From the NCBI GenBank assembly GCA_964019055.1, contig OZ025224.1, positions 749,501-813,500 of the forward strand: a DNA stretch of 64,000 bases. Reading direction: 5' to 3'. The notes under the pieces were generated by a model, which did not search any database, was not told the DNA's origin, and worked only from the letters and a program-made list of their open reading frames with translations. Both the position numbers and the translations under genes were made by a program. Position 1 is the stretch's first letter. Every line of letters starts with the position of its first letter. This DNA comes from Anthopleura xanthogrammica (taxonomy: Eukaryota > Cnidaria > Anthozoa > Actiniaria > Actiniidae). This document shows, one piece after another, positions 25,109-37,915 of this stretch.

Positions 25109-28100
25109 TTAAAATAAGTTAAATGTTCCAGCGTTGTTGGTTGATTTTTCAGTAGAAAGCGAAGGTGAACTACAAAAGTTGAAGCTAAAAGCAGGTGATT
25201 GTGGTGACAGGTTTCCATGACAACCTAGGTTTGCAGCAGGCTGATCAGAAAACAATGAGAACCCAACACCTGAGGAAGTTCCACATTCCTCACCAGGGGT
25301 TAATGAGGAAAAAAGATTGTTGCTGTTTGGGTTTGAAGTCTTTTCTCTTTCAACCTGAAATTGATGCCCCTGTTGAACTAAAAATAATGTTTTTGTGTAA
25401 ACTAGAGTTGCTTGCAAAATGATAGCTTACAGCAAGATGTAAGGGATTGTTTGTAAATTATTTAGTAGTGTTGTATATAATGCATTTTCATTTATTATCT
25501 GATTTCACTCTCTGTGTATTTTCAAGGGGATTCTTCCTTCAAGGAAGTCTCAATCAGAGAAAAACTTTCTACAGGCCTTATCAGCCATCTACAGGCCTCC
25601 ATTTAAACCAGCCTCAGCTAAAGATTGCTAATGAATATATAGATATATAAAACTTTACTTTGAATTTTTGTCATGATAGGTAATTTCCTTAAGTATCAGC
25701 TGAACAAAACTAAGAAGGATCAACTTCTAGATTATAGTACACTGAAGCTGCAAACTGGTCATTACTACATTGTAGAAGGATGGTGCAATTGTGGCCTGCC
25801 TTACCAGAAGGGGCTAATTAAGTTTATGTAAACAACATATTGAAAGAAACAAAAAGAGGAGAACAAGATATTGAGGAGAGAGGAAGGGAAGCAGTGTTGG
25901 TCGCGGGGTGATTCCATGGGTTCCATGCCCCCCCCTTGTGAGATCTTGTATACTCAGTACATTGAAATTGGAACCCCCTTTGTGAAGCCAATCGCATCAT
26001 GCAGCTTTTTCTGCATTGTGGTAATTTGGGAACCACCCTTTCTGCTACTTGCATCAGTCAAAAATTCTGCATCACATAGGGGGGGGGGGGGGGGGTATAG
26101 ATAGTAAGGACCACTCCTTTACATACTGGAATAAGAAAGAAAAACAATTTTTCTTTTTGATTACCCATATTTTCTTGATTGCCTTGAGGATCCATGCTAA
26201 AGAAGCTAGATTTGCCTGTAAACTAATACAGAAAGAACATTACACTAAAAAAGTGATGATAAATGATATCTCAACTTACAGATGAAGTAGTGATGAACAA
26301 TGTTTTTATCTAAAATGTAATGGTATGTGGGAATAACCATAATATATGTATGCTTGTTTCTTTCATGATTATCTATTTAATATGATATGTTTATCATTAT
26401 TGATAACAAGGCTTCAGAGTTTTGCTATCTGCTATGGGAAATTATTTGCATTATTTCTTAAACTAATGTGGAATTTAAACTTAAGCTAAGATACCTGTTC
26501 TTGTGGTTCATTTTCTCTTGTTGCAAAAAATGGTTGAAAGAAAGATTGCTTTGGTAGATTTTCATACTTGTCAATGTCTTCATTCTAATGGAAAAATGAG
26601 AGCATTTGCTATGTATTAACATTGTAATAGTCAGGTTGTATTAAGAAAAATTACAGGATTAGAAAAACAAGGGTGGTGTAGAGGTACAGTAGTGTACTCA
26701 CCTCTCACCTCTTGGGTCAAGGGTTTGATTCCCAGATTTGCATCAGACAAGTGTAGAGTCTTTTAGGTCTCTTCCCTGATTCAAGGGTTTTCCTCCCTCC
26801 ACAAACCTAACACGCTAAATTGCAATTCAATCTGTGAGTTAGCCATGCCCTGAACAAGGACTTTTTTGACATTTGGATCAGTCCAGAATTTGTTTTAGGG
26901 TTCAATCTGTGCATTGTCTGATCTCTTTCTACTTACCATATTTTCGACCGTGTCAAACATTCTCCGGCTTTGGTAAGAAAACCCTTCTCCTGGGGACTTG
27001 TTTATTAGTCTTACTCTTTCACTGTACTCAGTGAAATTGAATAAATCTGAACGTTCTGATTCTTTGGTAGGAGTCTTGGGAGAAACTGGATTACTGCTAG
27101 GTCCAGGGCTTTTCACAGATGTATTCAGTACTGAAATGAAGTAAATAAAGTTACATAAAATGAGTAGTTGTAGAACATATCCATGCCCAAAGAATGTTGG
27201 AATTTCCTTAGGGTTGAGGTTCTGATCATGAGGAGGGAATATTATGTAGTCCCAGAAAATATGCATACACGTATCCCCCCCCCCCCCCCCCCATGCAAGG
27301 GTATTGGACTTTTCAAGGGGCGGGAAGGGTCTGAGGAGGTCATATTGTGTAGTTTCAAAAAATAAGTTGTGGATGAGACAGCTTAGAGTATCTCATTCCT
27401 GTGTATGGTAGAGAATTGTTCGTAATTAAAAGAGAATTTAGAGAATTGTCGGTGACCAATAACTTACTTGGAGTGATGTCTTCAACCATTTGCTCTTGAC
27501 ATTCTTGTGATGGTACTGTTGTTTGTTCCACATGTGTTTTATCCTTTAATCCAGCTGAGTTTTCCAAGCCAACTTGGACCTCATTATTGGCTGTTTTACT
27601 ATATGAATCTGGTGAATATCAGCATTGTACTTATTAGTCCCATATTGATTGATATCCATAGTGGCCTGCTTCAAAATTAAGGTATATAAGGGACTGGTCA
27701 TAAAGTAAAGGGGGTGGGCTGGCTAAAACAGGGGGTTGGCTACATAATTTTGAGCTCCTTGAAAGGGGTGGGCTATCTATAAAATGGAACATCTAACATC
27801 TATGCAATTTTGCTTCAAAACAGGGGGTGGGTCATCACTTTTTCAACCTCATTTAATAATGGGCCAGCATAAAAAAATGCTAATTCAATTCTAGATTTGC
27901 CGGCCTACCCCCTCCTTTATTTTATGACCAGTCCCTAAGAGGGTTAAGTTTTCAGGCAAAGATATTCAATATTGCCTTTTCAGGTAAGAAGGTATATTAA
28001 AAGGGGTACCGTTTTGCCAAAATTTGGTGTATAAAACAGTAAGGGGTCAAGGTTCTTGGTAAAGCATCCCCTGGAGCATCCCAGTACAAAATGTTTATGA

Positions 28101-31100
28101 CCCACCCCCCCAGGTTCCTTGCATAATTATTCAAGTGTCTTCAAAATAATTCTTATTCATGTTCTTACCTTGTTGCATCCAGTTTTGGGATTGCTGTGAT
28201 GTGCATGGAGCCTTAGAAGAGCTGTTGAAAAGTTGATACTGTGGAGCTCTTGCAGGAGACAGAGACGTTTGAAAAGTATAAGGTTTATTTATATGTGAAT
28301 ATGGTGACAGAAAGCGACCATAATTTGACAGCCCTTTAGCATTAATAGTTGTTGGCCTGGGACTGTCAATTGGCCTAGGATTGTCAATAGGCCTAGTTAA
28401 AAGGGTTTTTTGACTGGACACCTGGAATGTTGGAGCTTTTGACGGCAACATCATTTGAGAGTTATCATGCTTTGCAAGTGAGTCTTGTTCTGGAGATAAA
28501 TCCTTTTGCATTGGTTGAACAATACCTCTCCTAAGATTTTCTTGATTTCTCCCCTGAAAAGAATAAAGTTGATGTGGTGGTGATGGTTTTTCAGGATCAT
28601 TGTTGACTATCACAACTGTATGCTGCAGCTGATGCTTTTGATTTTCTTGTGATGGTCCATCTTCATTTATCATTCTTGGACTTTCTTTCCTTAGAAGCTC
28701 TTGATCTGTATTTTCTGTTTCAAACTCTAATTGTTGTGCTAAAAATATAAATATGATTATATTACTGAAATGGTAAACCAAAAATTAAGTGTGCTTTATC
28801 TAGGAATCTCTAAGACTAGAAGGATGCACAAGAAAGCATACCATTTGACATTATATATTTAACTCAAGGGAAGCATGGGTGGCATAGCAGTGAGAGCACT
28901 CTCCTGTCACCAATGCGACCAGGGTTTGAGCTCAATGTTGGGCTCAATGTCATGTTTAAGTAGAGTTGCTTGTTGGTTCTCTCCTGAGCTTCAAGGGTTT
29001 CTCGGGTTCTCCAGTTTTCCTCCCTCTGCAAAAATCAACTTCCAAATTCCAATCGTAATTTCAGTGGATGAATAGCTATTCTGTAGAGGTGCCACATACT
29101 GCATAATCCTATTTATTTTTATCATTTACCTTCATGATCTACATTAGCTGAAGGTACCATCATATTTTCCTGATCTCCTGCTTTTCTCTGGTTCTTTCGT
29201 AACTGATCAAGTTTCTCATTTCCAAGCTTTATTGCCATTGATGCTTGAATGTGTAGTTGAGCTCTAATATGGTTTTCATTCAGGAAATTATCATATTGAT
29301 GATGGACATGCAACCATGCAGCTTACACCCAAATACCATATTTTCTTTTGCAACATGTGTGCAATAGGCATGTTCATGTATGATATAAACTAATAATTAT
29401 GAATGGAATATATCCCACACGTGAGATGTATTTTCTAGTATGCACATGAGCCTTCAGTCAAGCATAAATTATATTTTCAATAGTGTGGGATAAATATTAG
29501 AACTATAGGTGTGATACAAAAGGATACATTTTGATTATTGCTGCTTTTGAAGACTTTGGACCATTTTTTAATCTCTCTGATTATTCAAAGAAATTGGTGT
29601 ATCATTTTAGATATCACTTTTGCTTAGCCATGATTTTCCTTTTCTAAATTTATCCAATCATAAACTAACCAAAAGTTCTTATCTAACCTTCAATGTTTTT
29701 CTTTTCTTTTTCTGCATCCATAAGTTGAACTTGCATTTCCTTGATTTTTTCCTCTGTATCACTTGCTAAAATAGAAAAATGCAGAAGTTATGGGCATTTT
29801 AACATACCCACCTGACCTTTTTAACTAAGCAGACCCAGCCAGGGTTTTCAGGTAAATGTATATATCAAGACATGGTATTCAGTATCTCTGACAATATTTA
29901 TGCATATAAAGTATCTTGTTTTTGGGTATTCAGCGTGTGGTCCACCATTATGTTTGACTTCTGCATAATTTCTGTGATGTTGTGTAAAAAGCTATATTGA
30001 TATCTCGGCACTCCCCCTGACTGGGTCTCACTAAGTATACACTCTCTAAGGAGCAATTTTTTTCACAAATTACATGAACTGACTTTGCTTTTGTTTTTCC
30101 ATTGCTGTTTTCTTGATATTTGCCAAATCTATGGCAAGTTTTGACTTTTCATAAAAGGCATAGTACCTATCCCAGGTACCCTTGTATTTGTCCACGACAT
30201 CAATGTTATCTAGCCTAAAAAATTTAAATCAATACTATCACTTTCATAAATTAATCTTCATTACTATTGGTATTGGTATTTTCTTCGTACTCATAGATGG
30301 ATGAACAAATGAATGGATGGGTGTGTGGAAGGATGCAGGTGTCTGGATGCATGGATGGGTGAATAAATGGAGGGAGGGGTGGAAAGATGGGTGCAAATGG
30401 ATAGCTGTGTGAATGAATGGGAGGTTGAATGAATGAGTGAGAGAGAGGATGTGTAGATAGATGGATGGACAGACAGACACCAGACATTCAGATTTCACAA
30501 AAGTAGATAATGAACATAACATACTGTAGTTGCTGTAGATCTAAGCAAGCCTTTTCGTATTTCTTTTGTAATGTCCCTTCATGTTGGTGAAGTAAGGCAT
30601 TAGTTCTCTTCAGACTAAAAGAAAAACAATTTTTTTTTACAAAATTGCTAGTGAAATACTTTTTATATTGAAGAGTTTTTCGAATTCAGACAAGTATTAA
30701 AGATGTATTTCACCTTTGGCTTATATCTTTATTTTGCTTTGTAAGCCTTTGAAGTTGTTTCTCTTCTTCCTTCAAACCTTTCGAAGAGCGTTCAAGTATT
30801 TCCCTTTGTGAATTTGCATCTTTAAGCTCCTTCTGCAGTGCTGTATTTGATTATCAACAAATAATGAATAAACAACTGCTATGCTTGTGCATTCAGGTTT
30901 TTTTAAATATCTTGGTTCAGAAAGTTTGAAAACTTTCCTTTGATAGAAAAATCAAAAAATTATATTAAAACCTTACCTGTGTGCTTCCGTGTTTCCTCCT
31001 CTAAAAGTCTGACCAACTCAGAATTCTCATTTTCTGAAGTTTAACGAATGAAAAATTTTGGTCCTGTATAAGTGCTATCTTTTAAAAGGGAAGCGTTAAA

Positions 31101-31310
31101 TAGAAAAAGTTTTGTATCGTAAAACGTTGTCGTCTATTTGTGTTCAAAAGCTGAAATTCAAACTTGATTTTTATTACCTGCCCTTTGGATTAACCTGTCA
31201 AAGGCAGGACAACCGCTTTCCCCTTCGTCTAGAATTTCGTCTAGAGAGCCAAAAACAGAACCAGAAGTGGTTGGTGAAGAACTTGAAGCCGAAGAATACA
31301 TGGAATCCAT
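25109..31310 (-). CDS. Coiled-coil protein, candidate SIX6OS1-like (synaptonemal complex)
   Basis: Twelve coding exons: 31178-31310, 30977-31033, 30714-30840, 30525-30614, 30084-30214, 29688-29765, 29130-29261, 28169-28738, 27468-27608, 26937-27130, 26495-26584, 25109-25369. The total is 2004 nt, 667 aa, all phases consistent. The N-terminus (MDSMYSSASSSSPTTSGSVF) is Ser-rich. Residues about 45-250 are a Lys/Glu/Gln-rich coiled coil with an aromatic break (KYKGTWDRYYAFYEKSK, about 150). Residues 250-667 are low-complexity, rich in Gln, Ser and Pro. The tail has Phe motifs (FSLFSDQP; FSFNFCSSPSL; final GTFNLF). Short coiled coil, aromatic YxGT stretch, long disordered region and Phe-rich Ser-Ser-Leu C-terminus recall vertebrate SIX6OS1 (C14orf39), a synaptonemal-complex central element protein. 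I compared only by eye; another coiled-coil family is possible. Same strand as dishevelled, about 1.2 kb upstream of its start. Confidence 0.7.
26671..26915 (+). repeat. tRNA-derived SINE copy
   Basis: Starts GGGTGGTGTAGAGGTACAG, has a B-box-like GGGTTTGATTCCCAG at about 26727, then the family body (CTCTTCCCTGATTCAAGGG; CCTAACACGCTAAATTGCA) and tail (AACAAGGACTTTTTTGACAT...GGGTTCAATCTGTG). Lies in an intron of the coiled-coil gene. Confidence 0.75.
27230..27365 (-). repeat. Dispersed repeat with poly-C tract (GGTATGGATATTTTCTGG family)
   Basis: An 85-130 bp element related in reverse orientation to the two tandem copies at about 42868-43030. Shared features are a C-run, a TATGCAT/ATGGATATTTTCTGG block and GGGTCTGAGGAGG next to TATTGTGTAGTT. 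Confidence 0.55.
27689..27936. mobile_element. MITE-like element, AGGGACTGGTCATAA termini
   Basis: About 250 bp. Left end AGGGACTGGTCATAAAGTAA followed by a G-rich stretch; right end CCTTTATTTTATGACCAGTC-CCT, the matching inverted repeat over about 30 bp. The interior has GGGGGTGGGCTGGCTAAAAC and related repeats. Lies between exons of the coiled-coil gene. Confidence 0.75.
28877..29085 (+). repeat. tRNA-derived SINE copy
   Basis: Starts GGGTGGCATAGCAGTGAGAG, with the B-box-like CCAGGGTTTGAGCTC at about 28918. The body GGTTCTCTCCTGAGCTTCAA...CCAGTTTTCCTCCCTCTGC matches the other family members. Only about 45 bp from the 29130-29261 coding exon. Confidence 0.75.
30290..30475. repeat. GGAT/GAAT-type minisatellite
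   Basis: Imperfect tetranucleotide array (GGATGGGTGTGTGGAAGGAT and similar) in an intron of the coiled-coil gene. The His/Pro/Ser-rich open frames across it are artefacts. Confidence 0.7.
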
Positions 31311-32182
31311 CTTTCTGACAAATTTTTAGTCCTCCAAAAAAACACTGCTGCTTCTTCTTTTACCGTGTTTCTAAATGAGCATTTTTTAAACAAAAGCAAC
31401 CGGTACAAAGTGTTTTTACTTGATATACTTTTTAGAACTCCAATTCTGTGTTTTTCTAAAGATTTGCAGATTAAAAGAGTAATTTTTTAGCCTAACGAGA
31501 CGAAGAAACGAAGAAGAAGTGAGAAAGGAAACCAAAATTCTTGAAAGGACGACAAGGCGCACGCGCGCGTGAACTTGGATTCTTTTGGCGGGAATTTTCC
31601 CCGCCTTTTTCAGAAATGCACGCGCGCGCTTTCTATCGCTACAGACACGTGGTATTTGGGTGCGCATGATGTGCGCATTGTTTGGGAAGTTCTTTCATAA
31701 ATTTTAAGGATATATTTATTATTTTTATTATTTTTGGTTTTATTTTAAATCATTTGTTTATCTTTTGTTTGCTTTTTTGTTTATTTCCTTTCCGTAAACG
31801 TTTGCCGAATTTGTAAAATACAAGGGCTAGATTTGTACTAACACTAAATTAGGGCTCAAATCGAGTGCTTCGCAGATATTGCTTGGGATTATCCATAGAT
31901 TTGGTCTGTGGGCCGGCTAGTTTCTCCCCTGTTATTTTTTATGTGTGCGTAATGTTATCATAGCTTATTCCCGGTTGTCTTTTGTGGTTATGTTTTGTTT
32001 TTGTGTGTGTATTTTATATATATATTTTTTTATTTTTCAGATATTTAACTTTGTTCAGCTCACCCGATAAAATTTGAGATCATTTTATTTCTAACTGATA
32101 AATTATACATGCCTTAAGGCGGGCAATGCCATTTGACTAAATAAATTAAATTAGGATTCAGTTATTTTTAAGATCTTTTAAT
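31311..32182. other. Intergenic region upstream of the coiled-coil gene
   Basis: Holds the 5'UTR and promoter of the coiled-coil gene, with a small CG-rich spot of CGCGCGC runs around 31560-31630. Otherwise T-rich. No gene seen. Confidence 0.4.
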
Positions 32183-32183
32183 T

Positions 32184-32672
32184 TTATTGGTCGTAAAACA
32201 AGTTCAATATAGTGTATAATGTTCCGATAATCTCTCCGAGCGTCTGCCGAACGGTCTCCGAGAATTTTGCTGTAGGTGACTTCTCATCGAGTAGCGACTT
32301 GAAATCAGCAAAAAGCAGAACAACTCGAGCGAATCCTGGTACATTTTCCTTTTCAAGAATCTTGATAGTGCGATCTAACTCTCCATTTGGAATCATGGCG
32401 GTTTTGATCTTGGAACATGTGTCCTTGGTTCCTCTCATGTGCGGTACGCCTTGGCTGAAACGAACGACCCTCTTGAAGTCTTCGTCCCATTTCAGAACAG
32501 CGTCGAGCAGGTACTGGATGTCGTCTTGCTGTTGCTTCATTGTCTCGTACATTTTGTCCAATTTGGTGATTCGGGTTTTGAGGATCTTGGTATTGGAAGT
32601 GATAGATTTGATTGACAGTTTCTCTGTTCTCGATACCAGGTCGCTTACGTTACTGCTCGCCACGGACGCCAT
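32184..32672 (-). CDS. Small helical protein, novel paralogue family, member A
   Basis: Function unknown. 162 aa, single coding exon. A clear splice acceptor (cttaacag, exon edge at 32691) lies 19 nt upstream of the ATG, so the 5'UTR is split by an intron. No signal peptide or membrane segment; predicted all-helical. The segment at about 43-75 (KQQQDDIQYLLDAVLKW) leads into QGVPHMRGTKDTCSKI, then NVPGFARVVLL, and the end reads FSETVRQTLGEIIGTLYTIL with final FYDQ. It shares these landmarks with the proteins at 37916-38419 and 42120-42662. The stop codon lies within an AATAAA hexamer (TTTATT on plus, 32183-32188). Likely cytosolic. I do not recognise the family. Confidence 0.8.
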   Translation of the reverse strand: MASVASSNVSDLVSRTEKLSIKSITSNTKILKTRITKLDKMYETMKQQQDDIQYLLDAVLKWDEDFKRVVRFSQGVPHMRGTKDTCSKIKTAMIPNGELDRTIKILEKENVPGFARVVLLFADFKSLLDEKSPTAKFSETVRQTLGEIIGTLYTILNLFYDQ

Positions 32673-32880
32673 AGTAGTGATCTTGAAATTCCTGTTAAGA
32701 AAGACAGACAGTTCTTATGAATCTTTGTTGAGATATGAACCACATTATATCATAATGAACTCAATGGGTGGCAGTAGTATCAACGAAACGCGGCATAGTC
32801 ACGGCAAGGAATGCGTGACATCCGTTCAACCAATCATAGTGCGCCTAAAGTTATGCGCACCATCCACTGCAATGAAAAAG

Positions 32881-33060
32881 TTAAGGCCCACTTACAGTAG
32901 CGATTTCTGCGGCGATTTTTTAAAATATAATAAATTTTGTCTTATGCTTCTAAAGAGATACATTTGTCCAGGTAATCTTGGTATCCTTTACAATTTTTGA
33001 CTATGACCCAAATCCTTTCAAAAATATTCTCAAAAATCGCTAGTGTAAACGGGTCTTTAA
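32881..33060. mobile_element. MITE-like element bounded by TTAA
   Basis: Exactly 180 bp from TTAAGGCCCACTTACAGTAG (continuing CGATTT) to AAATCGCTAGTGTAAACGGG-TCTTTAA. The termini are inverted repeats of about 26 bp with TTAA at both ends, as expected for a TTAA-targeting (piggyBac-like) non-autonomous element. It lies about 200 bp upstream of gene A's start. Confidence 0.65.
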
Positions 33061-36000
33061 ACTCCCTGCCTTCAATTTTTTGTTGCTTATAACACAACCC
33101 AATTTTTTGGCCCCAAACGATCAAAAGTACGCCCATTCAAAACGCGCGCAACTATGGTCTTCATTGCCGCTATGTTGGTTGTTTTGATAAAGGATTTTTG
33201 GGGCTTATATCGTGTTACATCAACCAACATGGCGAGCATATCTTTTCAGTTATTTCATTGTACCAGGAATAATTTCAAACCACCTATAGAGCTAAAATGT
33301 ATCCGACAAATTTTACTGCATATACGAGCCTCGGCTATGAGAAAACTATCATCTGCTAAGATACATGGTTTGTCACAAAAAAGAAGCAAGAATTGACAGG
33401 TGCTAACTCAAGATTAAATGAACAGAAAAAAATCTAAAAATCGGTCAGTGACTCATGCAGTGAAAGCGAGACATGACTCACTAAGGATTTGGAAATTCAC
33501 CAGACGAAATCGTAATCGATACAATATAGATTCTCTGACATTTCCTTTCATTCTAGCTTTTATCTTTGGATTGTAATGAATTGTCATGGTTATACTGACT
33601 GTGTCTATACTTGATATTGTTGGTCGGCTGAAGATGACGGGAGGGCTTTGTGAATAAGGGTTCCTGGTTGCAATCAAGATATTGCATTGTCGTCTCACTT
33701 TACTTATTTCAAACACTACCGTCTTATCTTAGGCTTTAAAAATATAAAGGAATAAATCTAAAAGAGTTTTTCTATCTTCGTTCATAGTGCATTCCAATCC
33801 CGTATCTATGGCGCCTGGGCTTTTTTGGCTTGCGGTTGCATTCTCGATTAAATTGAAAGTTGAGAAAGCACTGGAAACGAGAATGATTTAGCATTTTTTA
33901 TCAATGAGTCATAATAGCCAAATTCATTCAAAGTGACTCAAAAACGCCATAAATCGAGCTCTGGAAACATGCCAGACAAATTATATCAAAACCATGCACA
34001 TGTTGTAGCTTTGTCATTTTAAAAGCTCAAATCGCTACTTCATAAATTTATCTTATGATCAGGCTCGTATATGTCAGTCAAACAGGTCAGGCTCGTATAT
34101 GTCAGTCAAACAACGGGGCATGGGTAGCATGTGTAAGTGATCAGATTGATTATAAATCACGTCTAGATAAAGCGCATGGAATTTCAACAACTGCTATCAA
34201 AAATCTCAATAATTTTTGATAGATTCTGTGATTAGTTAAGCTGTGGTCTTTGTCTGGATACATACGAAGGTCAATATACCTCTTTACCTTGGGCGTATGT
34301 TTTCCCCATGCATTTCAAACCACGTGTCATTCCCTAGAGTATCATTTCTTTGTTTAACGGTTGCGCATGAGAAGACACATGAATATGGATACAACTCAAA
34401 CAAAGAATCTTATTTGCAAGAGAATGACACGTGGTCTGAAATGGGAAGACAATACGCCCAAGCTAAAAAGGTCTATAGTCCTTGACAGAATGCGAAACTG
34501 AAATCTCTTGTCAGTAAACTTTTCAGCATGCGCACAGGTCGATTTTTCGGTTTAAGATTGCTTAACTGTTTATGCTAAATAGATGTAAACAAAAAAAGAA
34601 TCAAGAAGTCACTATTACTAAAACGTTAGTTAGATCACTTTTCATATACGATATGGCTGGAACACCTGTGGGGATACCTCTACAGATCCATTATCTACAC
34701 GAGGTTCCATTGTCTAGTTAGTAATGGTAAGGGTAGGGTGGGTGGGGGCTTTGACCACCTGTGTTAGTTATTTCATATATTACTTAAATCAAATGATTAT
34801 TTAAGAGATTCTGCGGCCAGTTAGGGAAGCCGGGTGCATGGAACCTTCGACTGGATACTCCTATTTTTAATTCAAAAAGTAAATAATTAAATTTCATAGA
34901 TATATTTAGATTTTTTATCATTGGGATACCTGTGTTACGTGACACTCAAATGGCTTTCACTCTGAACCAATAGAAAGCTTGATAAATCGCATACTATCCA
35001 ATCACAGCGCACTTGGCGAGTTACAAAAGCAATCTGGCTTTGAACCACGAATGACTGGACTGATTGGTATTTTAGTCAACTCATATTTTTATCTCAGTCT
35101 GATTTTTTACTAGATATAGCAAAACAGTAGGAGATAAATATATTCTTATTTCTGATAAAGGAGTGGCCTTTGAACGAATGTTTTTTTACATTTAATAAAT
35201 TACGGGGTAAAGATACAGAATTTTGTCACAGTCAAAATATGTGGGCAGACCTGAATATTTAAGGTCGAGTAAGGTAGCGTATTCTTAGCCCTAGATAAGA
35301 TACCATATAAAAGACACAAGAAATTAAAGGAATAATAATACGAAGATTGCAGGGGCATTGTAAATATTAAGTTTATGTATACTAACTTGGACTAAGGAGT
35401 GAATTACTGAATTACATAATGGGCTATAAATGAATGTCTCTCGCATATATAAACCGACTTTTAATAATATCCTAGTTGCTTTTGCAAATATATTTTTTCT
35501 CAGCGTGCGTGCTTCCCTTTTTTTTTTTTTTATAAATTCAAACGTCATCCATTAAGTTTACAATATCAATTGTCACCGACTTATAGGTTTTGAATATTAA
35601 TGTGTACGGTATGACTGAACCTTCACAATTGCATGGCAAATAAACCGAAGCAGAGATCAAGCTTCACATTCGAGAACTTAGAATAAAATTCCAACATATT
35701 TACCGCTAACACTTTAGTTGAAAAGAAATACACTGAACTCTTATATACCTTGTTTTCGGGGGGAAATCCTCTGAAGTCCAATTCTCGCGGTAATTCCAAA
35801 CTCACAACTCGAAATTCTCCATTAACGTTGCGAATAACAGCTTATAGTGTCGTACAAATTTGGCATTCAAAACCGCGCCCAGAATCGAAATATTTCTGAC
35901 TAAATTTGCCACTCTGGTTTGTGATTGGTTACTTGTTCTTACTGCTTCCTGATTGGCTAACGCCGTATATCTTTCAAAAACATCTGGTAAAATAAAAATA

Positions 36001-37915
36001 CGGTATATTGAGTCAAAATCAGTTCATATGCATGCATACGTCTGGATTTTTTTTAGGAATAATCAGTGAAAAAGCCAGAATTGACATTCATCTTCAAAAA
36101 AAATTTGGTTTAGTCTAGAAGACGATTTTCGACTGCGTTTGTATTTGTTCAAATGTTAGACAGAAGAGTGCTCTTATCATGAACCTTTTCAAAACGAGTG
36201 AAAGCTATAGAAAATCCTTTTGATTCTTAACCACTAAAAATGCGAGTCTTGAGGACTTTTAACAGCCGTCTGTCAGATACCAGAACGATTGTAACATATG
36301 GTAAAAACATTTACAACCATTCATTTCGACATTTTTACACTTTAATTTTTTATACCAAGGTCTTATTTCGCGATAGCAAGATGGAGATTTAAACCTTTTT
36401 TTTACACCAAAGTTAAGCTATCGAGAGATAAGCATGATGAAATATGAATAATGGTTAAGCTAATGCGACAATAACTGGCCGGTTGGATTGAACAGTGTTT
36501 CTCCTTGACATCATCGAAATTATTAATGCATGTGGGACATGAAAGCACACCAGACAGAAGCGACAATCTCATGCTAAGTTGATAAATTGTGGCTAAAATA
36601 CAAGCTTAATTTTAAAGGTTAATACAACCTAACGATTCGCTGGTTTTAATCAAGAAAGTATTAGCAAAAACCACTTTGAAAGAGATTATTTCAAAAAAAA
36701 AATTTCTTTAATGTCAATGATAAAAAAGACGCTAAAATATATTTGTATATTTTATTTTGTATTTGAAAACAAAAGAGCTTGATGTTTTAGGGTTCCTTTT
36801 TCTAAATACAACTAAATTAGACGTCAATTAAGCTCATTCATTTGATGGGGTATTTTTTTTTCAACTGGAATAATCAAATTCACTTATTTTGAACAGTATT
36901 TTTTCGTTTACAGCAAAACCAAGGAATCTATTGATTGTCATGCATGCGCCAGCCCGAAGGTAAAACCATATATTTTATCAACAGTACGAATTTTAAATAT
37001 AAAAATTTAATCATAAAAAATACTGTGCATCTTCATACGTTTTTTCTTAATTTTTCTTCATTTTGGTCGAGCCAGTGTTAATTGTCTAGCGATCTGATTG
37101 TGTATCTTCGGGGTGTGTGCTGTAGAAAATGTACCAATAAAATCATACAGTTAACTGGTTTTCTGCTTGTTTCTTTATTTTCATTTAATTGTTTTACTAC
37201 ACTTTACTATGTTGTGTTTTAAACCTTTCAAACTAATAAGTAAAAATCCTTTTGCATAGTCTGAAACTAGTAATCAAATTTTGAAATTATTTCAGTACGC
37301 AGGGAGTAAAGTAAGTAACCAGAGGAATTCAGTGGTAAAATCCATTTACTTTAAAATAAATAAATAAATAAATAAATATGACATTGCTATTTTTGAATAA
37401 ATATACACAAATACTTTGAAATACTTTGTATATAATTTAGCAGAACTATTGCTACTTTCGCTTATTATTCTAGTGAGCGAAATAATTCTGATCAAAATTC
37501 CGCATTTTTTCATGCCTTTTTACCAACATTGTTCGACGTAACCATGACAATGGAAGAGCTGGAATCAAATTTTCTTTTACTGAGTCACTAAAAATCACAA
37601 AATAAGTTATAAATACAACAAAAATAAATAATTATAGTAGCCTAGTTCACTTACATTTCAGGAGAATAATGTAAATATACTTAAAAAATTAAGAATTTAC
37701 AAACGCCTTCGTAATTATTATAGGTGATGTTGAAAACCTAACCAGCATTTTTCAGAAAACAATTCTTAAATTTATATTTTTAGTTCTTATGCCTAGTGGT
37801 AAAATCGTCTGACAATTTTTGCTATATTTTAACAGCTTTTATCGAGAAAATAATCTATTATTTTGCCTTATATCTTATTGATTTATTGTCTATTTGTTTA
37901 CTAGTTTCAAGCAAG
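33061..37915. other. Gene-poor AT-rich region between paralogues A and B
   Basis: Likely includes the first exon and promoter of gene A, which I cannot place. Holds a 2-copy tandem of about 28 bp near 34062-34112 (GGCTCGTATATGTCAGTCAA), the MITE at 34275-34474, a degenerate CCAATCA-type inverted repeat at about 34935-35045, a (T)n at about 35518 and (AAAT)n at about 37355-37378. Short open frames here do not look coding. Confidence 0.5.
34275..34474. mobile_element. MITE family 1, copy a
   Basis: About 200 bp with terminal inverted repeats of about 50 bp: CCTCTTTACCTTGGGCGTAT...AACCACGTGTCATTC at the left and GAATGACACGTGGTCTGAAA...CAATACGCCCAAGC at the right. The core TGCGCATGAGAAGACACATG is shared with the copies at 41788-42010 and 46335-46532. 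Confidence 0.85.

Noticed and set aside
32212..33000. 262-codon open frame on the plus strand
   Set aside because: Antisense shadow of gene A. Gene A's strand has the homologues, splice acceptor and conserved motifs; the plus frame runs on through the MITE at 32881-33060.
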